Source: Burkholderiales bacterium (GTDB lineage: Bacteria > Pseudomonadota > Gammaproteobacteria > Burkholderiales > WYBJ01). From it: a stretch of DNA of 64,000 nucleotides. The position numbers and the translations under genes are program-made. The notes under the pieces were generated by a model. It made no database searches, had not been told where the DNA came from, and saw nothing but the letters and a program-made list of their open reading frames with translations. Each line of letters opens with the position of its first letter. The stretch's first letter is position 1. Location of the stretch: positions 62,001-126,000 of the forward strand of contig JALHQN010000001.1 of NCBI GenBank assembly GCA_022841915.1. Direction: 5' to 3'. Below, piece after piece: positions 8,052-16,567 of the stretch.

Positions 8052-8843
8052 TCACCACTTGTTGCGCAACTCGCGCAGCTTGACGAATACCGTACGCGGA
8101 TCGGGCTGATCGGGCAGATCGGGAAACGCCTCGCGCAGACGCGCGATCACGCTCGGGCTCGTCAACCGAAAGAACGTGTTGACCTCGGTTTCGACCTTCA
8201 GGGTGGACACGAACGCATGGCTCGGATCCTGACCCGCCAGGCGCTCGAGCATTTGTGACGCGTTCCGATTGTCGGGCTCGCGGTCGAGCGTGAAGCGAAG
8301 ATTGTTCTCGATGTAGTCGTGCCCCGGATAGATCAGCGTGTGCGCCGGGAGATTGGCCAGTTGCTGCGCGAAGGTGTTGTAGAGTTCGTTCGGGTGGCCG
8401 CCGTTGTGGCAATTGCCGGCGCCGGCGTTGAACAGGGTGTCGCCGCAGAAAAGCGCCGGCTGCTCGGTATGCGAGAGCAGGCAGATGTGGCACATCGTGT
8501 GTCCCGGGGTATCCAGCGCCTCCAGCTCGACCGTCCGGCCGACCTTGATCACGTCCCCGGCTCCCAGCCCCCGCGACATGCCTTCGATCTTGTCCTTGGC
8601 ATTCTTGTGCGCCAGGATCTGCGCGCCGGTCTTGCGCACGACCGCCTCGTTGCCGCCGGTGTGATCGCGATGCTCGTGCGTGTTGAGCACCTGGGTGATG
8701 GTCCAGCCCTCCTCGGCCGCAGCGCCAAGGCACTTCTCGTGATCCAGCGGATCGATCGCGAGCGCCTCACCCGTTTCAGGGCAGGCGACGAGGTAGTTGA
8801 AGTTGCGGTAGTTGTTTCCGGTCCAAATCTGCTTGACGATCAT
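8052..8843 (-). CDS. Glyoxalase II-like metallo-beta-lactamase-fold hydrolase
   Basis: The 263-residue protein has the full MBL metal-site set of hydroxyacylglutathione hydrolases. NTHEHRDHTGG gives His56, His58, Asp60 and His61, DTPGHTMCH gives the third-ligand His, CGDTLF gives the bridging Asp and YPGHDY gives the last His. The C-terminal helical domain differs from canonical GloB in containing an insert around ENNLRFTLDREPDNRNAS. The likely reaction is hydrolysis of S-lactoylglutathione or a related thioester, detoxifying methylglyoxal in the cytoplasm. The ATG at 8843 starts cleanly with MIVKQIWTGNN. The gene is transcribed alone and diverges from an FMN-dependent hydroxyacid dehydrogenase. 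Confidence 0.87.
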   Translation of the reverse strand: MIVKQIWTGNNYRNFNYLVACPETGEALAIDPLDHEKCLGAAAEEGWTITQVLNTHEHRDHTGGNEAVVRKTGAQILAHKNAKDKIEGMSRGLGAGDVIKVGRTVELEALDTPGHTMCHICLLSHTEQPALFCGDTLFNAGAGNCHNGGHPNELYNTFAQQLANLPAHTLIYPGHDYIENNLRFTLDREPDNRNASQMLERLAGQDPSHAFVSTLKVETEVNTFFRLTSPSVIARLREAFPDLPDQPDPRTVFVKLRELRNKW

Positions 8844-9071
8844 GGGTCGCTCCGCTGGGTTTCAATCCCGATCAATGATAGACCTTGCGGGCTTGGATGT
8901 GAGCTTGCAGCACGATGCATCGCCACCGGGGATCCAGGGCGCAATACGATCCCTGCCCCGCCCTGCGCGAGCGGCGCCGACCGGCACGGTTGCGCAATCC
9001 ACGTACAGCGTGCACGATTGCCCTTCGCAGCCAGTTCCGTCACACAAACAATCAGTCGGAGGAGCATCCCC

Positions 9072-10364
9072 ATGTCGATCGTCGGTCAGGACGTCAACAA
9101 TCCCGGCGCCGTCGCAGCGCCGGAAGTCGAGCGTTTCTCGAAACCCCAGATAAATGCCACCCTGCCGCGGGTGCTGCGCAAAGTGCTCGCGCTGCAGGAC
9201 CTGGAAGAACCGGCGCGACGTTATCTGCCTCGGCCCATATTCGGCTACGTCTCGGGGGGCGCGGAGACGAACGCGGCCTTGCGCGGGAACCGCAGCGCCT
9301 TCGACGACCTGGTGTTCATGCCCAACGCGCTGGTGGATGTCTCCAAGCGCAGCATCAAGACGACGCTCTTCGGCCGCACATACAACGCGCCCTTCGGCTT
9401 CTCGCCCATGGGCGGCACCTCGATGGTGGCCTACCAGGGCGACGTGGTGCTCGCGCGTACTGCCGCCGAGGAAAACATTCCCATGATCATGAGCGGGGCC
9501 TCGCTCACCAAGCTCGAGGATGTCCGCGCGGCCGGCCGCACCGCCTGGTTCCAGGCCTATCTGCCCGGCGAGACCGACCGCATCCAGTTGCTCGTGGATC
9601 GTGTCGAGCGCGCCGGCTACGACACACTGGTGCTCACCATCGATACACCGGTCAACGCGAACCGGGAGAACAATGTGCGCAGCGGGTTCTACAAGCCTCT
9701 GCGCCCCACACCGCAACTTGCCTTCGATTGCCTGACGCACCCGCGCTGGTTCTTCGGCATGCTCGTCCGCACCATCATGAACCACGGCATGCCGCACTTC
9801 GAGAACATGGGCGAGCGGGTGCCGCTGATCTCCAGCAAATCCGAGCGCGACCGCGGCAATCGCGACGAACTCAACTGGGCGCACGTCGAGTTGATGCGCC
9901 GGATCTGGAAGGGCAAGCTGGTCATCAAGGGGGTGCTGAACAAACAGGTCGCGCGCAAAGCGCGCGAGAGCGGTGTCGACGGCATCATCGTCTCCAACCA
10001 TGGCGGCCGGCAACTCGACTATTCCGTCGCCCCGCTGCGCGTGCTGCCTGGCATCGCCGCCGAAGCCAAGGGCATCACCGTGATGATGGACGGCGGAATA
10101 CGCCGCGGCACCGACGTCCTGAAGGCCCTCGCCCTGGGCGCGCAGTTCGTGTTCGTGGGACGCCCCATCCTGTACGCGACCGCCATCGGCGGTGCGGTCG
10201 GACTGCGGCACGTGGTCAAGCTGCTGCGCGAAGAAGTCGGCCGGGACATGGCGCTGCTCGGCATCAACCGCATCGACGAGATGACCAAGGATCTCCTCCT
10301 GCCGGCCCACGGATTCAACGGGCTGTCGTTCGCCGACATCAATCAGGCGCCCTCGCCGGATTGA
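9072..10364 (+). CDS. FMN-dependent alpha-hydroxy-acid dehydrogenase (LldD family)
   Basis: The 430-residue protein is an FMN TIM-barrel enzyme of the glycolate oxidase/L-lactate dehydrogenase family. It carries the catalytic SNHGGRQLDY motif (His310 and Arg313 bind the carboxylate and abstract the proton) and MMDGGIRRGTDVLKALALGA, which holds the FMN phosphate. FGRTYNAPFGFSPMGG and QAYLPGETDR form the earlier FMN-contact strands. These enzymes oxidise 2-hydroxy acids such as L-lactate or mandelate to 2-oxo acids and pass electrons to the quinone pool or oxygen. At 430 residues it is longer than LldD (about 396). The ATG at 9072 has GGAGG about 10 nt upstream. Substrate not assignable. Confidence 0.9.
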   Translation: MSIVGQDVNNPGAVAAPEVERFSKPQINATLPRVLRKVLALQDLEEPARRYLPRPIFGYVSGGAETNAALRGNRSAFDDLVFMPNALVDVSKRSIKTTLFGRTYNAPFGFSPMGGTSMVAYQGDVVLARTAAEENIPMIMSGASLTKLEDVRAAGRTAWFQAYLPGETDRIQLLVDRVERAGYDTLVLTIDTPVNANRENNVRSGFYKPLRPTPQLAFDCLTHPRWFFGMLVRTIMNHGMPHFENMGERVPLISSKSERDRGNRDELNWAHVELMRRIWKGKLVIKGVLNKQVARKARESGVDGIIVSNHGGRQLDYSVAPLRVLPGIAAEAKGITVMMDGGIRRGTDVLKALALGAQFVFVGRPILYATAIGGAVGLRHVVKLLREEVGRDMALLGINRIDEMTKDLLLPAHGFNGLSFADINQAPSPD

Positions 10365-10386
10365 TGTCGCCTCGAGGCCCGAGGCA

Positions 10387-10418
10387 CGCCGCAGCGACTC
10401 ATCGTCTGCGCTGCGGCG
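10387..10418. terminator. Stem-loop between convergent genes
   Basis: CGCCGCAGCG (10387-10396) pairs perfectly with CGCTGCGGCG (10409-10418) around a 12-nt loop. It lies between the stops of the FMN dehydrogenase and the CoA-binding protein. There is no T-run, so it is a candidate for a weak or Rho-assisted bidirectional terminator. Confidence 0.5.
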
Positions 10419-10431
10419 CGTCGCCCCGGGT

Positions 10432-10872
10432 CTAGCGCACCAGCGCTCGATGGTCGACCATGATGCAGCGGTCCTGAACGACCTGTATCCCCGCCTCGGC
10501 CAGCACCTGCGCCACCTCGTCGTGGCGGATCCCGAGCTGAAACCAGACTGCCCGCGGCCGCTTCGCCAGAATGTCGTCGACATGCTGCGGGATATCCACC
10601 GGCCGACGGAATACGTTGACCAGATCCACTTCGCCAGGGATATCGACCAGTTTCCGATAGACCCTACGCCCGAGGATCTCGGTCGCTTCCGGAAAATACA
10701 CCGGCACGGGGATGATCTCGTATCCCGCCTTCTGCAGATACTCGGGCACGTAGTACGCCGCTTGCGCGGACTGCGCCTCGGCCTTGATGCCCAGCACGGC
10801 GACGGTGCGTGTGATCGCAAGCATGCCGCGAATGTCCTCGGTGGACCGTACGAGATTGGGATGTGCACTCAT
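10432..10872 (-). CDS. CoA-binding domain protein (YccU family)
   Basis: The 146-residue protein is a single Rossmann-like CoA-binding domain. TRTVAVLGIKAEAQSA forms the first strand and loop, YVPEYLQKAGYEIIPVPVY the second, DLVNVFRRP the third, and AVWFQLGIRHDE with IQVVQDRCIMVDH the last. YccU-type proteins bind CoA or related nucleotides; no catalytic role has been settled. The ATG at 10872 fits the family start (S-x-x-x-x-L-V-x-x-x-x-D-I); the longer frame to 11019 is an artefact. It lies 85 nt downstream of the M48 protease stop on the same strand and may be the last gene of that operon. Confidence 0.85.
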   Translation of the reverse strand: MSAHPNLVRSTEDIRGMLAITRTVAVLGIKAEAQSAQAAYYVPEYLQKAGYEIIPVPVYFPEATEILGRRVYRKLVDIPGEVDLVNVFRRPVDIPQHVDDILAKRPRAVWFQLGIRHDEVAQVLAEAGIQVVQDRCIMVDHRALVR

Positions 10873-10957
10873 CGCGGTTGCCTTTGCGGAAAGTCGCCGA
10901 TGGGCTAGCGGGGCCGCAACCGGCGTGCCTGCGCCCGCCCACCACGAGGGGAGTCTG

Positions 10958-11854
10958 TCACTTCGCCGCGGCGCTTTCGTCCGTTTTCTGCTTGAGCGCG
11001 GCATCACGCGCCGCGGCAATCGCGCCCGACAAAGGCCGCCGGGGACCGTCGACAGCCTTGCCTCGCTCGACCGCCCATTGCCGCACGGCCTGCACGCGAT
11101 TCGCCGTCAACGGATGCGTGTTCAGAAACTCGACCTGCGGCATCGACGCCCCTGCCTGATCGGACTGCACGCGCTTGAACACATCGAACAGATCGATCGC
11201 GCCACCGACGTGTCCGTACTCGGCCGCCAGCACTCGCAGCGCTTCCTCGTCGGCCTGGCGCTCCTGCTCCCGATTGAACGACAGCAAGGTGAGCATGCCT
11301 GCCTGGCTGAGCACGCCACCGGCCGCGCTGCGGCCCAGATCCGCCGACACGAGCGACAGCACGACGCCCACGGCGACTCCCCGCCCCAGGGCGGCTGCAG
11401 GATGTCGATACTTCAGGTGCGCGATCTCGTGCGCCATCACCATGGCCAGCGCATCCTCGCTGTCCACCTTGGCCAGCAAACCGCGAAAGAACACGGTGTG
11501 GCCGCCGAGCGTCGCGAAGGCGTTCACCATGCCGCCCTCGTGATAGCCCGCCTTCACCTTCATCCCGGGCGGCAACGCCATATGTGCTGCCAGCCGATCG
11601 GCCAGCGCCTGCAGCTGCGCCTGCACGGCGCGCCCTTCCTCGGTCTTCGGCTCGATCGTGAGGCGATCGCCAACCAGTTTCGTTTCGTACTCGAACGGTA
11701 TGCGAGGCGCAATCCATTGCGCTCCGTAAGAGATCGCCACGACGATCGTCGCCACCACCGCCAACGCCCCGCCTACGAGCCAGGCAAACTCCTTGAGCGG
11801 ATGCTCCCGGGAAGCATTGATGCCTTCTGCAGGCAGGCGGTTTTCGAGCTTCAC
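10958..11854 (-). CDS. M48-family membrane-anchored metalloprotease
   Basis: The 298-residue protein has one N-terminal transmembrane helix (AWLVGGALAVVATIVVAISYG, about residues 24-44), then a zinc protease domain with AHEIAHLKYRH (His142, Glu143, His146) and NREQERQADEEAL, which supplies the third zinc ligand Glu. This is the M48/Oma1-like fold, whose members degrade or process membrane and periplasmic proteins. The catalytic domain probably faces the periplasm. The start is a GTG at 11854, only 10 nt after the stop of the upstream YbjQ-like gene, so the two are co-translated. C-terminus is Lys/Glu rich. M48 genes beside YbjQ-type genes suggest an envelope-stress role, which is inference. 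Confidence 0.87.
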   Translation of the reverse strand: MKLENRLPAEGINASREHPLKEFAWLVGGALAVVATIVVAISYGAQWIAPRIPFEYETKLVGDRLTIEPKTEEGRAVQAQLQALADRLAAHMALPPGMKVKAGYHEGGMVNAFATLGGHTVFFRGLLAKVDSEDALAMVMAHEIAHLKYRHPAAALGRGVAVGVVLSLVSADLGRSAAGGVLSQAGMLTLLSFNREQERQADEEALRVLAAEYGHVGGAIDLFDVFKRVQSDQAGASMPQVEFLNTHPLTANRVQAVRQWAVERGKAVDGPRRPLSGAIAAARDAALKQKTDESAAAK

Positions 11855-11864
11855 CGGGCGGGCG

Positions 11865-12377
11865 CTATCCGCGGCTCAGGGACGCGGACACGCTACCGGG
11901 CGGAACACTGCCAGCGGCGCGCTCGGGCATCGCTCGCGGCACCAGCGCGGTGCCATAGGCGAAGATCTCCATCGCGGGCGCCCAGCCGCTGCTGATCGTC
12001 GTCGTCTCGAAGCGCACGCAAACCACGAGACTCGAGCCGCGACGACGAGCGTCTTCCTTGAGCCGGAGTATCGCCTCTCGCCGCGCCCGTTCCATCAGCG
12101 TCTCATAGGCGCGAAAATTCCCGCCTATGAGGTTGCGCAGCCCGGCGACGAAGGTCTTGAAATAATCTGCACTGATCACCACCGTGCCCGAGACGAGATA
12201 GGCATCCTGCGCGGCGACCGCATTGGGCGCGAAGCGCATCGGAAAGGCCATGATGTCGCGATAACGACGTTCACGCACGCGAATCGATGCGTAGTGCCGC
12301 CGCTCGATGACTTGGCCGACGAAATAGCCCGTGGCCAGCAGGCCGAGGAATATGAGAAGTTCGATGAACGCGCCCAT
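11865..12377 (-). CDS. YbjQ-like domain protein with N-terminal membrane helix
   Basis: The 170-residue protein starts with a hydrophobic helix (FIELLIFLGLLATGYFVGQVI) and continues with a divergent YbjQ/UPF0145 domain. FKTFVAGLRNLIGGNFRAYE and AREAILRLKEDA-type helices are followed by the strand SLVVCVRFETTTISSG and the EIFAYGTALV ending. These match the second, soluble YbjQ gene immediately upstream, so this looks like a membrane-tethered paralogue. YbjQ domains form pentamers and were called heavy-metal-binding domains from structure; their role is not established. ATG at 12377; 11 nt separate it from the upstream gene and 10 nt from the M48 protease downstream. Confidence 0.8.
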   Translation of the reverse strand: MGAFIELLIFLGLLATGYFVGQVIERRHYASIRVRERRYRDIMAFPMRFAPNAVAAQDAYLVSGTVVISADYFKTFVAGLRNLIGGNFRAYETLMERARREAILRLKEDARRRGSSLVVCVRFETTTISSGWAPAMEIFAYGTALVPRAMPERAAGSVPPGSVSASLSRG

Positions 12378-12388
12378 CGCTCAGGCCG

Positions 12389-12712
12389 CTAACCGAGGTC
12401 TTCGAGGCGCACGGCGCTGCCGTAGGCCAGGATCTCCGCCGCGCCCGCCGAGATCGAGGTCGTCGCGAAACGCACGTTGAGGATGGCGTTGGCCCCGATG
12501 GATCGGGCTTCGGCCGTCATGCGCTTGATCGCTTCCTCCCGTGCCTCCTGCATCAGCTCGGTATAGCCCTTGAGTTCGCCGCCGACGATATTCTTCAGAC
12601 TCGCGAAGATGTCCTTGCCGACGTGCTTGGCACGCACGGTGCTGCCTTGCACCATGCCCAGGTGCGAAGCAACCCGCTTGCCGGGAATGATTTCCAGATT
12701 GCTGATGATCAT
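12389..12712 (-). CDS. YbjQ family protein (UPF0145)
   Basis: The 107-residue protein is a complete stand-alone YbjQ/UPF0145 domain. It has IISNLEIIPGKRV at the start, FASLKNIVGGELKGYTELM with the family's conserved Gly-Gly-Glu, GANAILNVRFATTSI and the terminal AEILAYGSAVRL. This fold assembles into a pentameric ring; function is unknown. The ATG at 12712 is chosen over a GTG at 12745 because it begins exactly at the family start. It is the first gene of a three-gene operon followed by a membrane-anchored paralogue and an M48 protease. Confidence 0.88.
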   Translation of the reverse strand: MIISNLEIIPGKRVASHLGMVQGSTVRAKHVGKDIFASLKNIVGGELKGYTELMQEAREEAIKRMTAEARSIGANAILNVRFATTSISAGAAEILAYGSAVRLEDLG

Positions 12713-12921
12713 GCGTAAGGTCCATGTGGCGGGCACCGCCGACACGGGCCCTGCCGGTGATTACGGCACGACAACGGAATGCTTTCGCACTGCGAGCGGA
12801 CGAACATTCCATGCGGAAAGTGCACGGAGGGACGGTATGGCGGGGAAGCGGGAGCCCATGGCCGATGCCGCGCAGCGTCGGCGCTCGGCCCTGCTCTCCC
12901 CGCGAATGTGGACTTCGGAAG

Positions 12922-13998
12922 CTATCGGGCGGCGGCTTTCTTGCGGTTCGCTTCCACCCAGCCATCGACGTGCACCACGGTTTCGTCCAGTACCTCGTTG
13001 CGCAAACCCTTTTGCCGGGCAATCGACTGTACGAGGCGATCGACGCGCTCGATATAGGGGGCGCCGTTGGCAAGTGCGCGCGCGGCAGACGACGGCGTCA
13101 CCAGCGACAGTGCGGCATTGGCATACTTCTCGAAAGGCACCAGATCGCGCTCGGCCGCGCCCAGGGACACGCACAAGGCCTTCACCCAGTCGTACACCGA
13201 ACGCGTAGCTTCCAGATCGGTGTGCACCGCATCCTTGATGGGGCGCATGCCATCCTTCTGCACGCAGCGGTAGTTGCCGGCGATCAGCATGCTCCACTTG
13301 GCCAGGGGCACGAAGATCGAATCGTGCACCTTCAGCTTCACCGGCAGCTCAATGGCTCCCTTGGGCGTTGCGAAGCGGGCTGCGTCGATATCCGACTCGA
13401 GCTGACGCAGGATGCCGGTGTGGGCTTCCGAATCGAAGCGCGCGGCCTTGAAGTTGGTCGCAAGGCGCACCTGCAGGACGTTCACCGGATCTTCCGGCGG
13501 ACGGAAGGCCTGCGGATCGGGACTGCACAGGGTCATGCAGGCCGGATCGAAGCTGTCCCAGACGCTGGCATCGGTGAAGCAGTCGCGCAGCCCGGCGATA
13601 TCCAGCCCCGGAATGCGCGCAAGATAAGGCAGCGGCGGCATGTTCATGATCGACATGCACGGCTTCTTGGAGCGTGCGACCTTGTCCAGCAATTCCCTCA
13701 CGCCGGCGGAGCGGTACTGCGGCTCCTGCATGGCCAAGGCGACCAGATCGTAGTCCGCGGGATCGATCGTATCGGGGCCCTCGGCGGTCAGCGATCCGGG
13801 CAAGGTGCGCGAGTTGACTTCGACCAAGCCCTCCTGCCCCCTGACGGGCATGCGCACGATAGCCCCTTCCTTGTTGATCAGTTCCACTTCGGCAGGCAGG
13901 CAGACGAGCTTGGCGGTATGGCCGGCCATCAGCAGCTTCGTTGCGAGCAGCGAACCATAGGACGCACCCATGATCAGTATCTTGTATTTGGCGGCCAT
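12922..13998 (-). CDS. Ketopantoate reductase-like NAD(P)-binding protein
   Basis: The 358-residue protein begins with a Rossmann nucleotide-binding motif, KILIMGASYGSLLATKLLMAGH, in a slightly degenerate GxGxxG form. It continues with LALAMQEPQ-type and SIMNMPPLPYL segments seen in ApbA/PanE-like and related opine or octopine dehydrogenase-like proteins. A helical C-terminal half with KVHDSIFVPLAKWSMLIAGNYRC is compatible with the family's dimerisation/substrate domain. Canonical 2-dehydropantoate reductase is about 300 residues, so this is a longer, divergent relative; substrate unknown. It heads toward the same strand as the downstream YbjQ operon but 209 nt separate them. It may form part of a 2-oxoacid pathway with the upstream DapA-like gene. 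Confidence 0.65.
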   Translation of the reverse strand: MAAKYKILIMGASYGSLLATKLLMAGHTAKLVCLPAEVELINKEGAIVRMPVRGQEGLVEVNSRTLPGSLTAEGPDTIDPADYDLVALAMQEPQYRSAGVRELLDKVARSKKPCMSIMNMPPLPYLARIPGLDIAGLRDCFTDASVWDSFDPACMTLCSPDPQAFRPPEDPVNVLQVRLATNFKAARFDSEAHTGILRQLESDIDAARFATPKGAIELPVKLKVHDSIFVPLAKWSMLIAGNYRCVQKDGMRPIKDAVHTDLEATRSVYDWVKALCVSLGAAERDLVPFEKYANAALSLVTPSSAARALANGAPYIERVDRLVQSIARQKGLRNEVLDETVVHVDGWVEANRKKAAAR

Positions 13999-14182
13999 CG
14001 TCGGTACTCCTTCTGTCGAATCATCGTTGCTCGATGCGAGCCGGCCAGTGGCACAAGCCAGGTGATCGCATTGCGGAAGACAGGGATGCTAGTGAATGAT
14101 CGGCACGAGGGCAATGACCTCATGCGCGCGGCACCATGGTAGTGCGCAGGGCGCATTCGCGCTCGAGCGCTGCGTCATGCTT

Positions 14183-15115
14183 CTACCCAAGCCTCGCCCG
14201 AGCATCCACTCGCGCCAGGCGGGCAAGCAGATAGTCCACTTCCGCGCGGCCGGCCGCACTGAGCACACTCGCCGGCTTGCGCTGCGCATCGGATGCCAGC
14301 ACACCGCGCCGGCAGAGAATGTACTTGCGCACGGCGAGCCCCACGCCGGGCTGCTGCTCGTAGCGCATCAGCGGCAGATGCGCATCGAACAAGTCGTGCG
14401 CCCGGTCGCGCTCCCCGGCGGCGGACAGGCGCACCAGTTCGGCGAGCATGTCCGGAAAGGCGTAACCCGTCATCGCGCCGTTGGCGCCCCGCTCCAGTTC
14501 GAAATCGACGAAGATGCCGCCGTTGCCGGTCAGAATCGATACCGCCCGCATGCGCCCCGACTGCTCGAGGGCGCGCATCGCGGAAATCTTCTCGAGTCCG
14601 GGCCAGTCTTCGAGCTTGAGCATCACGCAAGAGGGATTCTCCGTCACGATGCGGCAGATCACCTGAGGCGTCATCACGACGCTGAAGCCCAGGGGATAGT
14701 CCTGCAGCGCGAACGGCACATCGTCGCCAATCGCCTCACGTGCCTGAGCAAAATAGGCGACGATCTGATCGTCCGTGCGCAGCGTGTTCGGCGGCGCGAT
14801 CATGACGCCGGCGGCGCCCGCCTCCATCGCGCCCCGGGCCAGCGCCCGCATGGGCGCGAAACCGGGTGAAGTCACGCCGACCACGACCGGAACCTTGCCC
14901 GCCCGCCGCACCATCTGGCGAACCAGGGCGAGCGATTCCTCCGCATCGAGCTTGGGCGCCTCGCCCATCACGCCCAGCGCTGTCAGGCCGGTCGCGCCGG
15001 ATTCGATATAGAAGTCGGTGAGGCGGTCGATGGACGCCGTGTCGATGCGACCATCGGAATGAAACGGCGTCGCCGCAATCACGTAAACACCTGCGGCCTG
15101 CGCGTTGAACGCCAT
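14183..15115 (-). CDS. Dihydrodipicolinate synthase-family aldolase/lyase
   Basis: The 310-residue protein is a DapA/NAL-superfamily TIM-barrel enzyme. GVYVIAATPFHSDGRID opens the barrel, GLTALGVMGEAPKL replaces the usual GTTGE loop, LQDYPLG carries the catalytic Tyr and VMLKLEDWPG the Schiff-base Lys. In this loop the Thr-Thr pair of true DapA is absent, so it is unlikely to make dihydrodipicolinate. Members cleave or condense pyruvate or other 2-oxo acids. A genuine dapA is present at 42019-42897. The ATG at 15115 has GAGGTGA upstream; the extension to 15187 is rejected. It lies downstream of two MFS genes on the same strand, suggesting uptake and breakdown of an organic acid. Confidence 0.85.
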   Translation of the reverse strand: MAFNAQAAGVYVIAATPFHSDGRIDTASIDRLTDFYIESGATGLTALGVMGEAPKLDAEESLALVRQMVRRAGKVPVVVGVTSPGFAPMRALARGAMEAGAAGVMIAPPNTLRTDDQIVAYFAQAREAIGDDVPFALQDYPLGFSVVMTPQVICRIVTENPSCVMLKLEDWPGLEKISAMRALEQSGRMRAVSILTGNGGIFVDFELERGANGAMTGYAFPDMLAELVRLSAAGERDRAHDLFDAHLPLMRYEQQPGVGLAVRKYILCRRGVLASDAQRKPASVLSAAGRAEVDYLLARLARVDARARLG

Positions 15116-15226
15116 GCTCGTCACCTCGGAAAACGTAGGGAATGGAAACCAGAGACGATTTTCTGCCATTTTCGACCGAAAGGGCACTGTCCGCGCGACG
15201 AACTCGCCACTGCCGGCAAGCGAGGA

Positions 15227-16489
15227 TCAGCGCCGATTGGCCGGCGCATCGACGTCCCACAACTGCGAGCGCCAGCGCATTGCGATGGCAGCCGTCAGGC
15301 CCAGACCCAGGACACAGTACAGACTCGCCATCGCTCGAAAGCCGAGCAACTCGATCAACGGGCCCGCCAGCAGCAAGCCCAGGGGCAAGCCGTAGATCGC
15401 GAACATGCGGATGCCGAGCACCCGCCCGCGATAGCGCTCCTCGGAATGTCGCAACAGGATGGCGGACATCGGCACCAGACTGAAGCTCTGCGCGATGCCG
15501 GCGAACACCAGCGACGCGATGCCCGCGAGCAGCGACTGCTGCTGGGCGAACACGATGAGCATCAGATACCAAGCCACCGCGAAACCGATCATCCAGCGTC
15601 CCGCCGGGATCGCCCGCCCGAACCGCATGAGCACGATCGAACCGCTCAGCGCGCCCACGGCGAAGCCGGCCGCCAGGTAGCCGAGCCCGGTCTGATCGCT
15701 GAAATAGACATCCTTGGCGATGTAGGGCAACAAGCCCAGCGTCATGGGATAGGCGGTGAAATTCACCAGGAACGCGAGGCACATGGTCGCCAGGAGCAGC
15801 GGCGCGCGGCGCACGTAGCCGAAGGCGTCCAGAAGATCGCGCAACGGCGACGCACGCGCGATCGGACGACCACCCGCCTGATCCGCAGCCTGGGCGCCTG
15901 CCACGCGCACGCAGAGCGTGAGCAACACGGCAACGACGTAAGCGGTGCTGACCACCGTGTACGCCGGGCCCATGCCGAGCGCGGCGATCAATCCCGCCCC
16001 GCTGAGCGCGCCGAAGATGCGGGCCGACTCCACCGTCGTTCGTTCGATGCTCGAAGCCGGCATCAGGTGCTCGGGCGGCATGGTCTGACCGACAAGCGCA
16101 TAGCGCATGATGAGGTCCGACGGCCGCACCAGGCTCATGCCCGCCGAGATGATGAATACCAGCAGCGGGCTCAACAGCTCGCTGTAGGCGAGCACCATGA
16201 GGGCGATGGCCTGCACGGCATAGAAGGCGCGCATCGCGCACAGCACATTTCGATGACCGACCCGGTCGCCGAGCACACCGAACATGGGAGCGATCAACGT
16301 ACCCAGCCATTGCAGCGACGCGAAGGCGGTCAGCAGCACCACGGACTTGGTCTCGATCAGGATGTACCAGCCGAGAATCAGCATCTCCATCTCGAACGCC
16401 CAGGAGGTGGCGAGATTGGCCGGCCACAGAAACCGGAAGGCGCGCACGCGGAAGGGGGCGAAGGCGAAGCTGGGCAGCGGCACGCTCAT
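15227..16489 (-). CDS. MFS transporter (first of a tandem pair)
   Basis: The 420-residue protein has about 12 hydrophobic segments and the MFS motif A-like loop GVLGDRVGHRNVL between helices 2 and 3. The opening AFRFLWPANLATSWAFEMEMLILGWYI is almost repeated in the neighbouring MFS gene. The C-terminal half holds ERYRGRVLGIRMFAIYGLPLGLLLAG. This arrangement resembles the MFS_3/enterobactin-exporter-like group. The ATG at 16489 has GGGAG upstream; the frame to 16534 is rejected. It is 78 nt downstream of its paralogue and precedes the DapA-like gene. Substrate unknown; an organic acid is a guess from context. Confidence 0.85.
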   Translation of the reverse strand: MSVPLPSFAFAPFRVRAFRFLWPANLATSWAFEMEMLILGWYILIETKSVVLLTAFASLQWLGTLIAPMFGVLGDRVGHRNVLCAMRAFYAVQAIALMVLAYSELLSPLLVFIISAGMSLVRPSDLIMRYALVGQTMPPEHLMPASSIERTTVESARIFGALSGAGLIAALGMGPAYTVVSTAYVVAVLLTLCVRVAGAQAADQAGGRPIARASPLRDLLDAFGYVRRAPLLLATMCLAFLVNFTAYPMTLGLLPYIAKDVYFSDQTGLGYLAAGFAVGALSGSIVLMRFGRAIPAGRWMIGFAVAWYLMLIVFAQQQSLLAGIASLVFAGIAQSFSLVPMSAILLRHSEERYRGRVLGIRMFAIYGLPLGLLLAGPLIELLGFRAMASLYCVLGLGLTAAIAMRWRSQLWDVDAPANRR

Positions 16490-16567
16490 CGACGACTCCC
16501 GCGGCACAGGCCGGATGGCGGCGCGGACACGCATGCGCCCGCCTTCATCATTGCCATCCAGCCATGA

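Noticed and set aside
15059-16567. 502-residue plus-strand frame opposite the first MFS gene
   Set aside because: Antisense, low-complexity Glu/Arg/His composition, no domain.
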